Shown here one piece after another: positions 44,463 through 56,182 of a DNA stretch of 64,000 nucleotides (position 1 is the stretch's first letter; each line of letters begins with the position of its first letter). Origin of the DNA: Xanthoparmelia taractica (taxonomy: Eukaryota; Ascomycota; Lecanoromycetes; Lecanorales; Parmeliaceae); assembly GCA_033085395.1 (NCBI GenBank), contig JANQBS010000127.1, positions 49,705 to 113,704 on the forward strand. The letters are read 5' to 3'. The notes beneath the pieces are model-generated. The model had not been told where the DNA came from. It did not search any database and saw only the letters and a program-made list of their open reading frames with translations. Made by a program: the position numbers and the translations under genes.

Positions 44463-46035
44463 TTATTGGATATTCTTGTGGTCTCCTGAAAATAACGACG
44501 GACGAAGCACACTCAAGTTCTGCGCTCCAACTTTATCCGCCCTCCACCGTGTATCCGATATGAGACCGCTGGGTTCTTGTGGCTCCTCCGATAGCGCTGA
44601 GACGTCGGGCTGTGGTTGTAGAACGATCCGTCTCGCTCCCGGAAAGACGGGGGGTTCGGGCGGCTTCAGAGACAAAGGCTTTCCGTTCAAGTCTCCCAGT
44701 ATGTTTGCTCCCAGTCGCTTTTTGGTAGAACCTGCTGCTTCTTGGTTGACTCTCTGTTCCGAAAAAGCAGCGATTTCTTGTTTCCGCTTCAGCTTTTGAG
44801 CTTTCCTTTCGGCTCTTTCATTTTTCCTTATGGCTCTTTGCTCTTTGATCTTAGCTATCTCTTCATCCGTCTTGGGTCTGAGGCTAGCCTCGTAAATCTG
44901 CTTCAGCTCCTCCGGTGTTTTGTACTTGTGCGATCTTATACGCCATTCATGTTCCCTATACGGCCGTTGAACCTCCTCTTGACCGTGCTTCGGCACGTCT
45001 TCTGTCGTGATCTTTGCGTCGCTCGCTACAGGCTTCTCGGGTTGTGGGTACAGCTTCTCCTGGATCTCCGACTCGGTCCATCCTCTCCTAGCTAGCCGTC
45101 TCGCCTTTCTCACCTTATGCTTCTCATCTCTTATTCTCAGCTTCTCTGCTTCTGCGAGCGCCTTCTCTTGCTCAACGATGGCGTACATTTCGGCAGAAAT
45201 ATCTACTCTCCTTTGTACAGCTTCATTCCGCAGTTCGTTAAGATTCTTGATTGCTAGCTCGACTTCGCGCTGCCAAGGCTCCTCCAATGGATCCCCCGAG
45301 CCCAGTCGAAAATGCTCATAGAGAATGTGATCCCACTCGTCTTCATCTTCAGCAAACGGAAGCTCGCTGGCAAGTTTCTCCGCTTTATCAATTCGTTTTT
45401 GACGCGTCTTGATGGTATCACGTATAATGCGGCTCAAGAAAGGAGACTGGGGTTTCTTTAGCCGGAGAAAAGGCACTTGGTTGGCATTGACAAGCACTGG
45501 GACGTGCCGGCGGCCAGATAGATTTTGGAATGGGCGGGCGAGGGTACGCGCGGCGCCAGGGTAAGGTGCGGCATGTATTTTTGGGGCTCGAACAGTGTTG
45601 GATTGAGGTGACGAGGGAAGATTCTCAAGCCGCGCATTCGATCTCGGCTGAGTTGCGAGCTCAAAGATACGGTCTAATATACGTTGTTGTCTCTCGCCAT
45701 TTTGAAGTCCTTCAAGCGTCTATACTTTCGTTAGAGCATCCGCAACTGAGCTCCTTACCGTAGGTCTCCAGACGCACCTCATAGCCCAATTGAAGAGCTG
45801 TAGAGATCTGGGCTGGGCTCTGGAGCTTCGAATTCCGCTTGAACAGTGCCTGTATCGGACTCCGAAAGAGGTGCTGCTGATGTTGGTCCAATTGTAGCTT
45901 GTGCTTCTGCCGGAGCAACGCGCGGTAAAGCGCAAAGCCTGAGCATGGTTAGGGAATCGTACACAGTCGATCATACTATTACGTACAAGCAGCGCGATGC
46001 ACCCCTGATTTCGTCAAAATCAGGTACCTCGGCAT
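44463..46035 (-). CDS. LYR-motif (Complex1_LYR) mitochondrial-type protein
   Basis: LYR proteins act in mitochondrial complex or ribosome assembly, often with acyl carrier protein or Fe-S donors. Exons 46035..45987, 45938..45759 and 45709..44463 (introns 48 and 49 nt) give 491 residues with consistent phases. The first splice creates HRAACFALYRALLRQ, containing the Leu-Tyr-Arg motif; the second joins LGYEVRLETY to GLQNGERQQRILDR. The LYR domain fills the first 90 residues; the rest is long, basic and coiled-coil-like (PVLVNANQVPFLRLKKPQ; KIKEQRAIRKNERAERKAQK). The long tail is unusual versus the 80-120 residue human LYRM proteins, but the family name beyond LYR is not known to me. An alternative acceptor for intron 2 (near 45720) breaks the frame. 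Confidence 0.78.
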
Positions 46036-46291
46036 TCAATGCTTCATGACTTTTGAGTGTAGTGGAGGGCGGAACTGGGAAATGGCGGGCTCTAGTTCCA
46101 ATATTTCTACGGGTCACGTGCCAAGGCGAACCACTAAATCTCACAAGAGGTCTTATGGAGATGTCTTTAATTGCTTACAACTAAGTATCCCGAAGAACAC
46201 CGTCGGGTGAGTGCTTTCGTACGCCAGCCATGCAAATCCGGGACCGACACCCCCCGCTTGTCATAACTTCGTCACTTCTCCATTTCCGACA

Positions 46292-46932
46292 TCAGAATGT
46301 AGAGCCTTCGGCAGGCTGGGGTAGCTTCTTATGTTGCGGTAATGCCATGAATCTGGGAAGACACCGTCAGCAATGTCGACATGTAGCCGCTGGTGAAGGC
46401 ATCTCACCTCCTCAACTCGATCAAGATGGTCTCCATTGTGTTCTCCCTCTTCCATTGATACAGACATGGCAATCGTTGCGGGTCCACCTAGATTTTTATC
46501 AACGACAGCTCGGCTCATTGAAGATCTAGACAACCTTTCCAGTCCTTTGATCAACGCAGGGTAAATTGATCTTGGAGACGAATTGGACCGTTGGTGGTGT
46601 ATCTGGGTAAGTGTCTCCGCAGTGAATATTCAGGCTGTAGATCCGATTCTCATGGGCACTCTGTTACTCCGTGAACAATTAGCCTTCATGTTCCACGGCA
46701 GCATGCCAGATGGCCAAACGTACGTGGGGGGGCCCAAGTATTGTGCCATTCCAATTCGACATCAACAGATCGTCGCCGTCCGAGAGCCCGTAGGAACATG
46801 CCTCTATGAGGCTAGGATCAGCCGCGCTCCAACTTAAATGCCTTGATTCCCAAGCGTACCTGCTCCAAGTCCCTTCTCGCCTTTCTCCAACTCTTCTAAG
46901 AGACGAAAATTCCTGGGTACTTTCGCTCCCAT
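46292..46932 (-). CDS. MMS2: Ubiquitin-conjugating enzyme variant Mms2
   Basis: UEV that pairs with Ubc13 to build Lys63-linked ubiquitin chains in error-free post-replication repair. Five small exons: 46932..46860, 46803..46724, 46660..46535, 46487..46408 and 46352..46292; introns of 56, 63, 47 and 55 nt; 139 residues with all phases consistent. The protein reads AKVPRNFRLLEELEKGEKGL, EACSYGLSDGDDLLMSNWNG, HENRIYSLNIHCGDTYPDTP, PTVQFVSKINLPCVDQ, VDPQRLPCLYQWKREN, TMETILIELRRFMALPQHKK and ends EGSTF. As in all UEVs the catalytic E2 cysteine is absent. No single open frame covers it because every exon is short. Very secure. Confidence 0.96.
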
Positions 46933-47297
46933 ACTTGCCCAAGCCGTGTGTTCGCTCGAGAAGGTATATTCTGTGATACTGAATATGATTGAGAGAAGCA
47001 CCAATAGAAAGAGACTCCACTTCCTCAGCGGTGAGAGTGAGAAGAAAAGGGTGTGTTGATGTTGCACGAATAGTGAACCGCACAGCCGTACTTGCCGAGA
47101 GCCCACTTTAGATTACGGTACCCGCAGCTATCTAGCGGTAATTTTCGGATTTAGGCATCTACCTCTGATATTGAATGTAATTCGCCTTTCGTTCCATTAT
47201 AATCCATTTTACCTTTGAAGATGTTCATCTAGTAATAGGCATGATGCTTTAAATTGTTTGACGTACTGCTTTTCAATGGGTGTAAGGTAGATTGACC
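46933..47297. promoter_or_regulatory. Divergent promoter region of MMS2 and MON2
   Basis: 365 bp between two outward-facing start codons. No gene or individual binding site identified. Confidence 0.5.
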
Positions 47298-50200
47298 ATG
47301 ACCGCCCAATTACTCACCTCTGAGCTGTCAACCCTAATACAGGAGTCAAAGAGAAAGAACCCAGACTTGAGAGCGGCACGTTTATGAGTACGCTGGTGAT
47401 GATAGCGCTGCTGCTGACTGGCTGTACAGGCTGCTGAAAAGTCACTGAACGATCTGAAGGCTCTGCCTAGAACATCCGAGGCTCAAATAACAGCAGGTCT
47501 GTCTGAATCCTTGAGCTGCCGAGGAATGACTGACTTTGAAAGAGATTTGAAATGTCGGCCAGCGTTCGTCAAGCCATTCTTGCTCGCCTGCAGCACTCGC
47601 AACCCAAAGTTTGCGGGCACTGCCGCTGTCTGCCTACAGCGGATAGTCGTTGCCAATGCATTGCCCAGGGAAACCTTGGCTGAGGTCCTGCAAGCTTTTC
47701 GAGAATGTTCGACTTTAGGTGGCTACAACAGGTTGTCCCTTTGCGCATCTAACGCTGATCTCTCATAGCCCTTGACATCCAGCTAAAAGTGCTGCAGGCG
47801 CTTCCGTCCTTGCTACAGAACTATGCGAGCAATTTGAAGGGGCAGCTTCTGGTGGCGGCATTCCAAGTTTGCTTTCTCTTGTACAGTCGCAGAATAGCCG
47901 TTGTGTCAAATACTGCGGCGGCTGCTATACAACAGCTAGTGAGCTCCACGTTGGAGAAAGCTGCGGTAGAGAATAGTATGTCATCGTCTGATACACTATG
48001 CTGTAGACGCTCATTGAATGCAGATGGACACTCCGAGCACGAGCCCTCTGTCGAAGTTCCGATTGGAGATGGCGCGGTATCAATATACGGCACTGCCTTG
48101 GATGCATACCGAGTACGTGTTCATAGCATGCCCCGAGACATCTCTTCTAATGGCTTCTTCTAGCTCCTGGACGACATCTGCCTCTTGACTGATGGACAGA
48201 AGCCGAAGTTCCTCCCCGCGGTAGATCTAGCTCAAAATTACGGCCTGGAGTTGCTGGAGTCTGTTCTTGCCAATCATGCGGACATCATCATGGCTCATCC
48301 GGAGCAAATCCATGTCATACGTCTTCGACTGATGCCACTAATCGCCAAGATCCTTTCAGAAAAAGCAAGCTTTTCGAGCACAGTTCGCACATTGAGACTA
48401 CTTCGATTGGTCGTCAGTCGGCTGCTCTTTGCACTTGCACCTGAATGTGAGATGGTCCTGAGTCTACTTAATCATATGCTTGACCCAGACGCTGCCGCCC
48501 TCTGGAAGCGAGCTCTTTGCTTGGAAGTCTTTCGTGGAATCCATTCCGACCCTACGCTAGTCAGAAGTATCTATACTCATTTTGATGAAGCGGATGAACA
48601 AAGAAACATCGTTCGTGATCATTTGGGAAGCCTGGTACGACTGGCCTCAGAGAAGCCGACGGTCATTGGACTCGGGCAGCAATCATCAGTCCCTGTCTCG
48701 ATTACGCAAGATGTCAGTTCAGACGAGCAAGCCGCTATCCAGGCTGGCGGACTGATAGGTATTGGCGCTCTCCCAATAGAAAGCAACACCAACAGGCCTG
48801 GTATAAGTTCTCAATGGAGTACTATCAGGATACCGTGTATCGATCAACTCGATAAATCAGAACCCCCGATACTACCTGCAACGTACATTTACAGTCTTGC
48901 CTTGACCTGTATAACCACGTTTTCTGAGGGTCTTGCACGATTTTTGCTCCCATTTACCGTGCCCACAGAGAACAAGGCCAAACGGAAACAGCCTCATTTG
49001 AAGGACGTTACGGCCGAAAGCTATGCTGAAAGAAAGGGCGATAGGAACCAACTTGTTGGGGGCCGCAGAATGCCTGTCAATCCCCTTACGCTCAAGGATC
49101 ATGTTTTGTACAATCAAATTTCTACCTCCGGTCATATGGTAGAGCATTGCTGGCCAGCGCTACTTGCGGCCTCCTCTACGTATCTCAACGCTACTTTGGA
49201 CTCCGAAAATTACCACGCCTTAATCCGGTCCTTCCAGAAGTTTACTCAAATTGCTGGTCTCCTCGATCTTGCGACTCCTAGAGATGCATTTTTAACAACC
49301 CTTGGCAAAAGCGCTGTACCACTGATTAATACTACTGACCCATCTCCGCAGACTAACGAACAAGGGCTTGTACCTCTAGCAGACGATTCCACCGACAGCG
49401 ACCGTGACATGGCGCCACATAGCCAACCTCGCCAGCCTCGGAAGTCTATGGACTTGTCCTTGCCTCCTTTAAATACCAGGCATCTTCTCTGCTTAAGAGC
49501 TCTCCTAAACCTGGGAATTGCTTTGGGTCCGGTATTGCGGCAATCCTGGACCATCATCCTCGAGACCCTCCAGCAAGCCGATCTGATAATTTCTCTTGCC
49601 ACGCCTGGTCGCTGGAACCAGAGCAGAAGGTCAACAGGCGGAGTGGAAAAGGATCCTGCTTCGGGAATTGGAGACGGGGCTGATGATTCGAAACTAGAGA
49701 TCACGGCTGCCGAAACTGCTGCATCTAGACTATTTGAGAGCACAGCTGACCTGCCTAATGAAGCTTTCATGGATTTTCTAAGATGTGTCTGCTCTTTGTT
49801 CCCAGTTGGCGATGGTTCGTTAGATGGAGCACCTGTCAAAGGGTCGCTCAATGCAAAACCTGCGGTGCGGAAGCACCAGAAGGTCCGCAGCGTAGCCGGT
49901 GTTGCTATAGACACAAATATGACAGGCCATAGCACTGGGTTTCTGCTAGACAAGATCGATGAAACCATCCAGAGTAATGTCGTCCGATTCCTTCAACCAG
50001 AGACAACGGAGACAGGCTGGGACTTCCTTTCAGAGAAACTTACCGCCATTTTGATGAATTTTCTCTTGCCCTCAGACGTTCGCATCAAAGCAGCGAAAGC
50101 TTTGGACGATTTAGTAGTGATCGTGGCAGTCTCTGAAGAGGAAATGTCATCAGAGGAGCGTGACGCTGTCAGAGGTAGAAGCCTGGAAACCTTGGCGACC

Positions 50201-52665
50201 GAAGTCTCGTGCATCAATGTTTCTGAACCGCAGAGTACGAGAACTTCGCAAAGCTGCGAAGTTGAGATACACCGACTCTCATTAGAGGCTTTGCGGTCAA
50301 TCCTTGAGCACTGCGGTGACTCACTTGAGATTGGATGGAGTAGCGTTCTTACAATCATTAACAGCGTCTTCGTTACCCCAGTAAACGATCGTGCGGCTGT
50401 TACCATGTCGCCTGGTCCTCGGTCACTGAAACTCGTCTCACCTGCATTTGGATCATTGCAGCTCATTTGTTCCGATTTCCTAAGCTCTGTTCCGTCTTCG
50501 CATATTCTGTCCCTACTGGACACCCTTCATTGCTTTAGCGCCCAAGATCAGGACTTGAACATTTCCCTTACTGTGAGTGCTTGGAACACATTGAATCTAG
50601 GCGACCACTGACGCTATTAAAAGACAGCCACCTTCTTTCGCAATATTTCGGACTTTCTACAACGAGACGGCAGGAGGACAGATTTCAACTTTCTAAATAC
50701 ACATCATCCGACGGAATCTGACTTGAAGCACTGGGCAAACGCTCAGGATGATCAGGAGTCGACCCAAGCTTTGTGGCTATACCTGCTGCTACGTTTAACG
50801 CTGCTGTCCACTGATAGTAGGCTCGAAGTGCGGCATAGTAAGTAGAAGAAGTTGATGCTTCACGCTTCAAAAAGTGACACGGAATTCTAGGTGCCTTGCA
50901 TACACTATTCAGAATATTCGACGCGTGTAGTGATCAATTGCCAGCCACAGCAGTACAAATATGTTTCAACATCACCCTAGTGAAATTGCTTGAATCAAAC
51001 GAATTGCGACGTCACACATCAAAGACATCTCCGCAGTCCGAATCTAGTAGGGGCTTGACAGACAGCTGGAACGAGACAGCAGTCGTTGAGATTGAAGGCC
51101 TATCGGGCTTATTCACCCAGTGGCTTGATACTTACAAAGCCAACCAATCACTCGCCCCAATGTTTCAGGAATTCTTTGGACAACTGATCGGCTGCCTGAA
51201 ACGGCAGTCATTGACTGTTAGCAATGCTGTCTTCGGTGGGATGAGCAAGCTCCTTGCTGAGATCGAGGGCCTCGAAAGCCTAGGAGAGCCTCTGTTGCTC
51301 AAGGCGTGGCAATTGTGGAAAGACGGAAATCCCGCTTCTCATGTCGATGATTCCAAAAGAAAGAACGGCAACCAAGATGCCGTGATGGCCTACATGCTTT
51401 GCTTGGAGCAGCTCTTACGCTTGATAGGGCAGGACATTCAGCTTGAACAGATGCAGACGATCATGTTGCAACTACGAGCCTGCGTTGTTGGATCGAATGC
51501 TGCAGCCTACAGTACAGATGTTGATCGTGTAACGCCTGTACAGGGACTGGTACTAGAGACTCTCAAGTCAATTCCCACAAACACCCCAGAGCTGATACCA
51601 CAACTGGTCGGATCTATCGATGGCTTCGTGACTCTAGCTTACGAGCAGAAAGACCAAGCTTCGGGCAAAGGCCAAACGTATATTGCTCTATCGAAAGCTG
51701 CAATGGATCTTCTTGAATCTTGTATCACCAAGCACATTAAAAAACCTGATGTTGATGCCACAGTCTTAGTTACTGAGGCTTGTTCTGCCCTTGCTACACC
51801 CTTACAACTGAAGTACAGGTGGCAGACCGAAGGGAAAGGACCGTCACCCTGGCAAAAGGCTACGTTGACGGCACTCACGATACTGGAAGTTTCCATGCCT
51901 ATCATCCTCAACTCTCAAGATGGCAAGAAATCCAGCTCCCCAATTTGGGAAACGGTCGTGAGAATTGGTGATGGTATCGTAGCGGCTGATTGTGACGCAT
52001 GTACCCACCGGAAAGAGATCTCCAAGGATCAAGTGTTTGACGTTGATGCTTTCAAAAGGTTTCAGAAGCTCGTCATCCCCGCTCTTGGGTCGATATCGAT
52101 AGCCGACGTCATACGCCGGAAGTACGCAGAGTCTATCTTTACGAATTCAATGATACACGAGCCTCATCCAGATGACCTAGCCAGGCCTGATCAGGAGCTT
52201 CTAGAGGGCCTACGAAGCACACACATTGGCCGAGTCCAAGACCTTCCGCCGTCGCCTCGATCCAAGCTTAGCTATATCCTCCTAGATGAGCTCTTCGATC
52301 TTGTCGCTGATCATGATGGTTCGCTCGAGCGAGTACGGCTAGCACAAGCAGCGGCTCCATACCTGATCCTGCGTTCGGGCCTTACACTGAAAGCATATAT
52401 CATGGATCATCCGTTGCGAGGGCGCATGCCCCAGCCGTGGTCTCAAAAGAAGGAAATGCTGCATCTTCTGCGCAAATTAATCGATCTAGACTCTGAACCA
52501 AAAGCCATACCTGCTGCCGCTGGGGTCACTTCGGAACACAAAAAGCATTTACATAGACTGTATCCGTTGGTGACGAAGGCGTTACAGGCAGCTTGGAGGG
52601 ACGAAGAAATGACAAATGCATTAAGAGGGGTATTAGATGCTGTGGGAGATGACTTTGGGCTTTGA
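47298..52665 (+). CDS. MON2: Mon2, large Golgi/endosome trafficking scaffold
   Basis: A HEAT-repeat protein related to large Arf GEFs but without Sec7, acting with Dop1 and flippases in Golgi-endosome traffic. Exons: 47298 to about 47376, 47430..47496, 47545..47718, 47769..48112, 48164..50572, 50624..50837 and 50891..52665; about 1,686 residues, near yeast Mon2. Starts MTAQLLTSELSTLIQESKRK, then AEKSLNDLKALPRTSEAQI, FVKPFLLACSTRNPKFAGTA, ALDIQLKVLQALPSLLQNY, NTAAAAIQQLVSSTLEKAAV, AYR joined to LLDDICLLTDGQK, and a C terminus with LSYILLDELFDLV and LRKLIDLDSEPKAIP. Introns 2-6 are canonical (48-53 nt). The first intron is not: frame requires a phase-0 donor before the TGA at about 47385, yet no GT fits there. 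Confidence 0.9.
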
Positions 52666-52835
52666 ATACTTTAGATTTGATCACGTCTTAACGACTCTCT
52701 GATTTGCAAAAAGTGCCTCCGCTTTACATCATACGAAAACATCTCGTTACAGCATCATCTTCCCTACCCAAAAAAAAGGTAGCAACATGTCACCACCCAC
52801 ACTTCTTACCTATGATCCTCTTTCGAGACAACCAA

Positions 52836-53269
52836 TCACTTAAAATCAACATGGCTGACCGTCCCATCCTCAGCCAAATGCACATTCAACCTATTCCCCT
52901 CTCTCTTATCAGCCCATGCTCCCAATCAATCAAAAGTGAACCCCCAACCCCCCAACCGCAGAAGTTTTAACTGACCTATCCGGCTTGAAATCCTGCGTGA
53001 CCATGCTCCCGGGCTCAATGACCCTATGCTCCTTGGGCAGGTCCTGCTTTGCGAAGCTCTACCACCAAAAAACAGCACTGTCAGTAATGTGCAAGCTCTC
53101 TCTCTCTCTCAGCTCTCAAGGCTCGGATAAAAGGGTTACGTACGGTGTTGTCGGAAGTGCCGTCTGTAAGTTTCTTGCCGACGAGCTTGTTCATCCAGGT
53201 TTCTTGCTCGTTATTATCGTTGTTGTTGTTGTTGTTGGAGCCCATGAGGCCTGGGACGACGAGGGGCAT
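52836..53269 (-). CDS. Small I78-family peptidase-inhibitor-like protein
   Basis: An 87-residue protein of the fungal/bacterial I78 inhibitor family. Exons 53269..53144, 53058..52976 and 52890..52836, introns both 85 nt, phases consistent. The joins give SDNTSFAKQDLPKEHRVIEP and DRLNVHLAEDGTVSHVDFK, which match the I78 signature (Trp and LVGKKL early, then the RVI...GxxVTxDFxPDRLNV block). There is no signal peptide; a poly-Asn run encoded by a GTT/TGT repeat (53,215-53,236) sits near the N terminus, and a second ATG (residue 9) would also serve as a start. Intron 1 carries a CT dinucleotide run. Target proteases are unknown; subtilisin-type inhibition is the family precedent. Confidence 0.82.
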
Positions 53270-53560
53270 GGTGGCTTGAGGTGTTTACGTGGGCAGCTTC
53301 GCGGTGTATTCTCTGTTTTGATTTTGATATCGAAGAAGCTGGGGATGTTAATGGTTGGCTCGTGAATATATGGTTACGAAGGCAGCCATGAGGCTGAGTC
53401 ACCCAGCCACACTCCGCCCCACCAAGTGACGATGCCCATATGCAGGGTCCGAGGGGTCGGATTTTTGGTATTTATGTCCGGTCCCTCCTCATCCCTCCTT
53501 GATACCCTCGTTATCCTAATTCACGAAGTACTTACCACAACCCATTGATGATTCACAACA

Positions 53561-55378
53561 ATGTCTTCTCACGATTACATTGACCAGGATGCCCGCTATG
53601 CACAACAGTTACAGGCTGAAGAAGACGCTCGCGGTGCCGCTGATGGACGTCCTACTACGGACTACCCGCAGCATGGAAGCCAGGTCCCTCCACAGGGGGG
53701 GGCCCTTCCTCCGCAAGCAGGCCCCGTTTCTCCACAAGCAGGCCAGCAGGGTGGCTACCAGATTGGTGCGGGTGCGCCTGTAAACCAACAGTACCTGGGT
53801 ACGGATCAGACACTGGGAGTGCAGCATGGACAGCATACTGCCACTGGAGGGGCTCAGGGTTATGATCACACTCCACCTCCACCTCAGCAGCAACAGCACT
53901 CTTCGTTAGGAGCAGCTCGGCATTACCCACCGCCACCTCAGCAGATGCCTGCTTCTGGAATCTCCGCACAGGAGTCTCAAGGGTACTACCCGCCGCCGCC
54001 TCCTCAAGGCCAGCACACGCAAACAGCCGGGGTGCCCGAGCAGGACCCAACGTCTTCTCACCAGATGCCCGGTTCTGGATTGTCCGGACAACAGCTTCAT
54101 GGACATTATCCACCCCCACCTCCCCATGGGCAGCAAATCCCACCTTCTAACGCGCCGGGACAAGCTTCTCAAGAATACTACCCACCACCACCACCGCAGC
54201 AATCGCACGCTCCGGCTGGAGTTGGACTCTCTGGACAAAGCCTCAACACTGGATTCCAACCCCCACTACCCCCTCGGAGACACAGCGCACAAAGCATGAA
54301 CTTCGGTGATGACGACCCTTCTAGTCCTATCCATTACACCCGCGATCCTCATAAGCTGATCGCCTACCTCGTTCCATTCCCAAAGCCTTCAATCAAGGGC
54401 GTCGAGCCTTCATCGATTCCGGACCGTTTCCTCATCTACACCCCACCACCGCCACCACTTTCCGCACCAGCTGAGGGCGAGAAGGAGGACAAGTTCCACA
54501 AGATTCAACGCAAATGGCAAAATGAGGTTCGGGCGGCTAAGACCAGTGATGCGAAGACTGCAAGTTGGAAAGGCGTCAAAAGCAAGGCCACTAAGGGTAT
54601 CAATTGGGCCATCGGGAAGACGACAAGCTCGAACCTGGATTTCGTGAACCGGATCCCAGGAGCAAAATCAGACTCGCACGACAAGCATTCAGAAGATGGT
54701 GTTAATGAAAGCGATACCACACACAAAACTGTTGGGCTGGAAGAGATGGTCTTGATCTACCCCTCCTCTTATGCTGCTTCTCCAGACCAAGTCAAGGCAG
54801 AATTCATCAACACGATGATGCGTACCAAATCCAAAGCTCAACGTGATTCGATCATAGCCACCGGACTCCTACCTGTCTCTGGTGCCATTGATCTCTTAGC
54901 GACGGTCGTTTGGCCTTTTGGAGGACTACTCGAAGTGGACGGTGTCTGGGCTTATTCTTCCATCCGAGGTGCGAAGACGGCGAGATCCGTGACGAAGCGC
55001 TTAGCATCTTCAACTCAATCCGGACACCCACAAGCTCAAACGGAAGAGCAAGAAATGGCGGGAGATAAACTGCGTTTGACGTTTACGCAATCGCCGCGTC
55101 TTGAAGTGCTGAACCGTTACCTCTTGTCTAGATGCCGGGACTACGACCACAGGCTCTTCCCGAGCGTGGAGATGGCGCCTACAGAATCAGAAGTTTTGGC
55201 GGCAATTGGATGGGCGCCGAGTCAGAGTGGTGGCATGGGGAAGAATTGGGAGGATGAGCAGTGGGAGACTGAGGAGGTGAAGGAGGATATGAGGAACACC
55301 TTGGGAAAGGCGTCGAAGGAGTGGGACCAATGGTGCAAGGCTTTTGCTAAGAATCCTGAGAAGGCGTTGAAGAAGTAG
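53561..55378 (+). CDS. Proline/glutamine-rich repeat protein with conserved C-terminal domain
   Basis: A 605-residue single-exon protein. Residues 1-250 are low complexity with at least four repeats of the type YYPPPPPQGQ and QMPGSGLSGQ, each about 35 residues, ending PPLPPRRHSAQSMNFGDDD. Residues 250-600 look folded: HKLIAYLVPFPKPSIKGVEP, PDRFLIYTPPPPP, KTASWKGVKSKATKGINWAI, EEMVLIYPSSYAASPDQVKA, a hydrophobic stretch ATGLLPVSGAIDLLATVVW and a charged C-terminal helix. I know related fungal proteins only as hypothetical. Poly-Pro repeats suggest binding to SH3/WW or actin-associated partners, which is inference. ATG follows CACAACA; the stop is TAG at 55376. Confidence 0.8.
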   Translation: MSSHDYIDQDARYAQQLQAEEDARGAADGRPTTDYPQHGSQVPPQGGALPPQAGPVSPQAGQQGGYQIGAGAPVNQQYLGTDQTLGVQHGQHTATGGAQGYDHTPPPPQQQQHSSLGAARHYPPPPQQMPASGISAQESQGYYPPPPPQGQHTQTAGVPEQDPTSSHQMPGSGLSGQQLHGHYPPPPPHGQQIPPSNAPGQASQEYYPPPPPQQSHAPAGVGLSGQSLNTGFQPPLPPRRHSAQSMNFGDDDPSSPIHYTRDPHKLIAYLVPFPKPSIKGVEPSSIPDRFLIYTPPPPPLSAPAEGEKEDKFHKIQRKWQNEVRAAKTSDAKTASWKGVKSKATKGINWAIGKTTSSNLDFVNRIPGAKSDSHDKHSEDGVNESDTTHKTVGLEEMVLIYPSSYAASPDQVKAEFINTMMRTKSKAQRDSIIATGLLPVSGAIDLLATVVWPFGGLLEVDGVWAYSSIRGAKTARSVTKRLASSTQSGHPQAQTEEQEMAGDKLRLTFTQSPRLEVLNRYLLSRCRDYDHRLFPSVEMAPTESEVLAAIGWAPSQSGGMGKNWEDEQWETEEVKEDMRNTLGKASKEWDQWCKAFAKNPEKALKK

Positions 55379-55777
55379 GGGGAGCTGAAGGGGTCACAAG
55401 GGCACTAGGGTACGTGATAACGAATAAGTCTGCATACGATGTTGAAGGTGTGGGTTTAATAGATAGCGTGGTCTTACTTGAATCAGTCATCTGCGGGAAG
55501 AATAGGTGAATAGGAAGCAATTGGCCATCAGGGTCCATATGTTTACACGCTAGTTATTGACAATCCAAACACGAAGATCGAAGGGAACGGTCCCAGAAAC
55601 CTCGATTGGGCTAGCGCAGCGGAGTTAGCTCCTCAGGCATGCGCTTCACTTCGATATTCATAAACTTCCATCTATCGATAACGACATCTTTCTTCCACCG
55701 CACGCACATTACACACTCCCACGCCAAACACACTCTTCGAAAACTACGTCTAAGCTCAGACGGTCAGGACTCAGACG
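55379..55777. other. Intergenic, no gene recognised
   Basis: 399 bp downstream of the proline-rich gene. A minus-strand frame overlaps its 3' end without motif. Confidence 0.5.
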
Positions 55778-56182
55778 ATGGGCCATGCAATCACGCTGGC
55801 CGACTTTGAAGTTATGAACGAGCTTGATATCGGCTATGAACTTCTGCAAAGGCACCTGGTGCATATCTTACCGCCGTCCATCGAGAAGGTTCGTCTAAGC
55901 TGACTCGACAAGGAATGGCATTACTTTCCATTGGAAGATGATGTGCGGAAGATGACCGCTGGCAAAGCCGAGCATCTACCCAATATTAAAGAGCTCACCA
56001 TCGAGCTACTTCGGATTGATGAGGACTGCGAGCTACTTTGGTATGACGAGGACTCCGAGCTACTTCCGTATGACGAACTGAACGCAGCGACAATCACAAA
56101 GATGAAGCATAAATGTGAGGAGGTCGGGGTACGGTTAAGTGCCACCTTTGAGCCACCCGTACCCAGGGATTGGATCGGCTGA
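55778..56182 (+). pseudogene. Fragment of a fungal hypothetical gene with in-frame stop
   Basis: The frame from ATG 55778 reads MGHAITLADFEVMNELDIGY, then LLQRHLVHILPPSIEKVRLS, then TGA at 55901..55903, and continues in the same frame through LDKEWHYFPLEDDVRKM, TAGKAEHLPNIKELTIELL, an internally repeated acidic part (ELLWYDEDSELLPYDELN) and PPVPRDWIG to a stop at 56182. The style (PNIKELTIELL, PPSIEKVRL) matches the C-terminal part of F-box/LRR-like proteins in ascomycetes. It lacks an N-terminal part, so it is probably a decayed 3' fragment. Confidence 0.6.
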
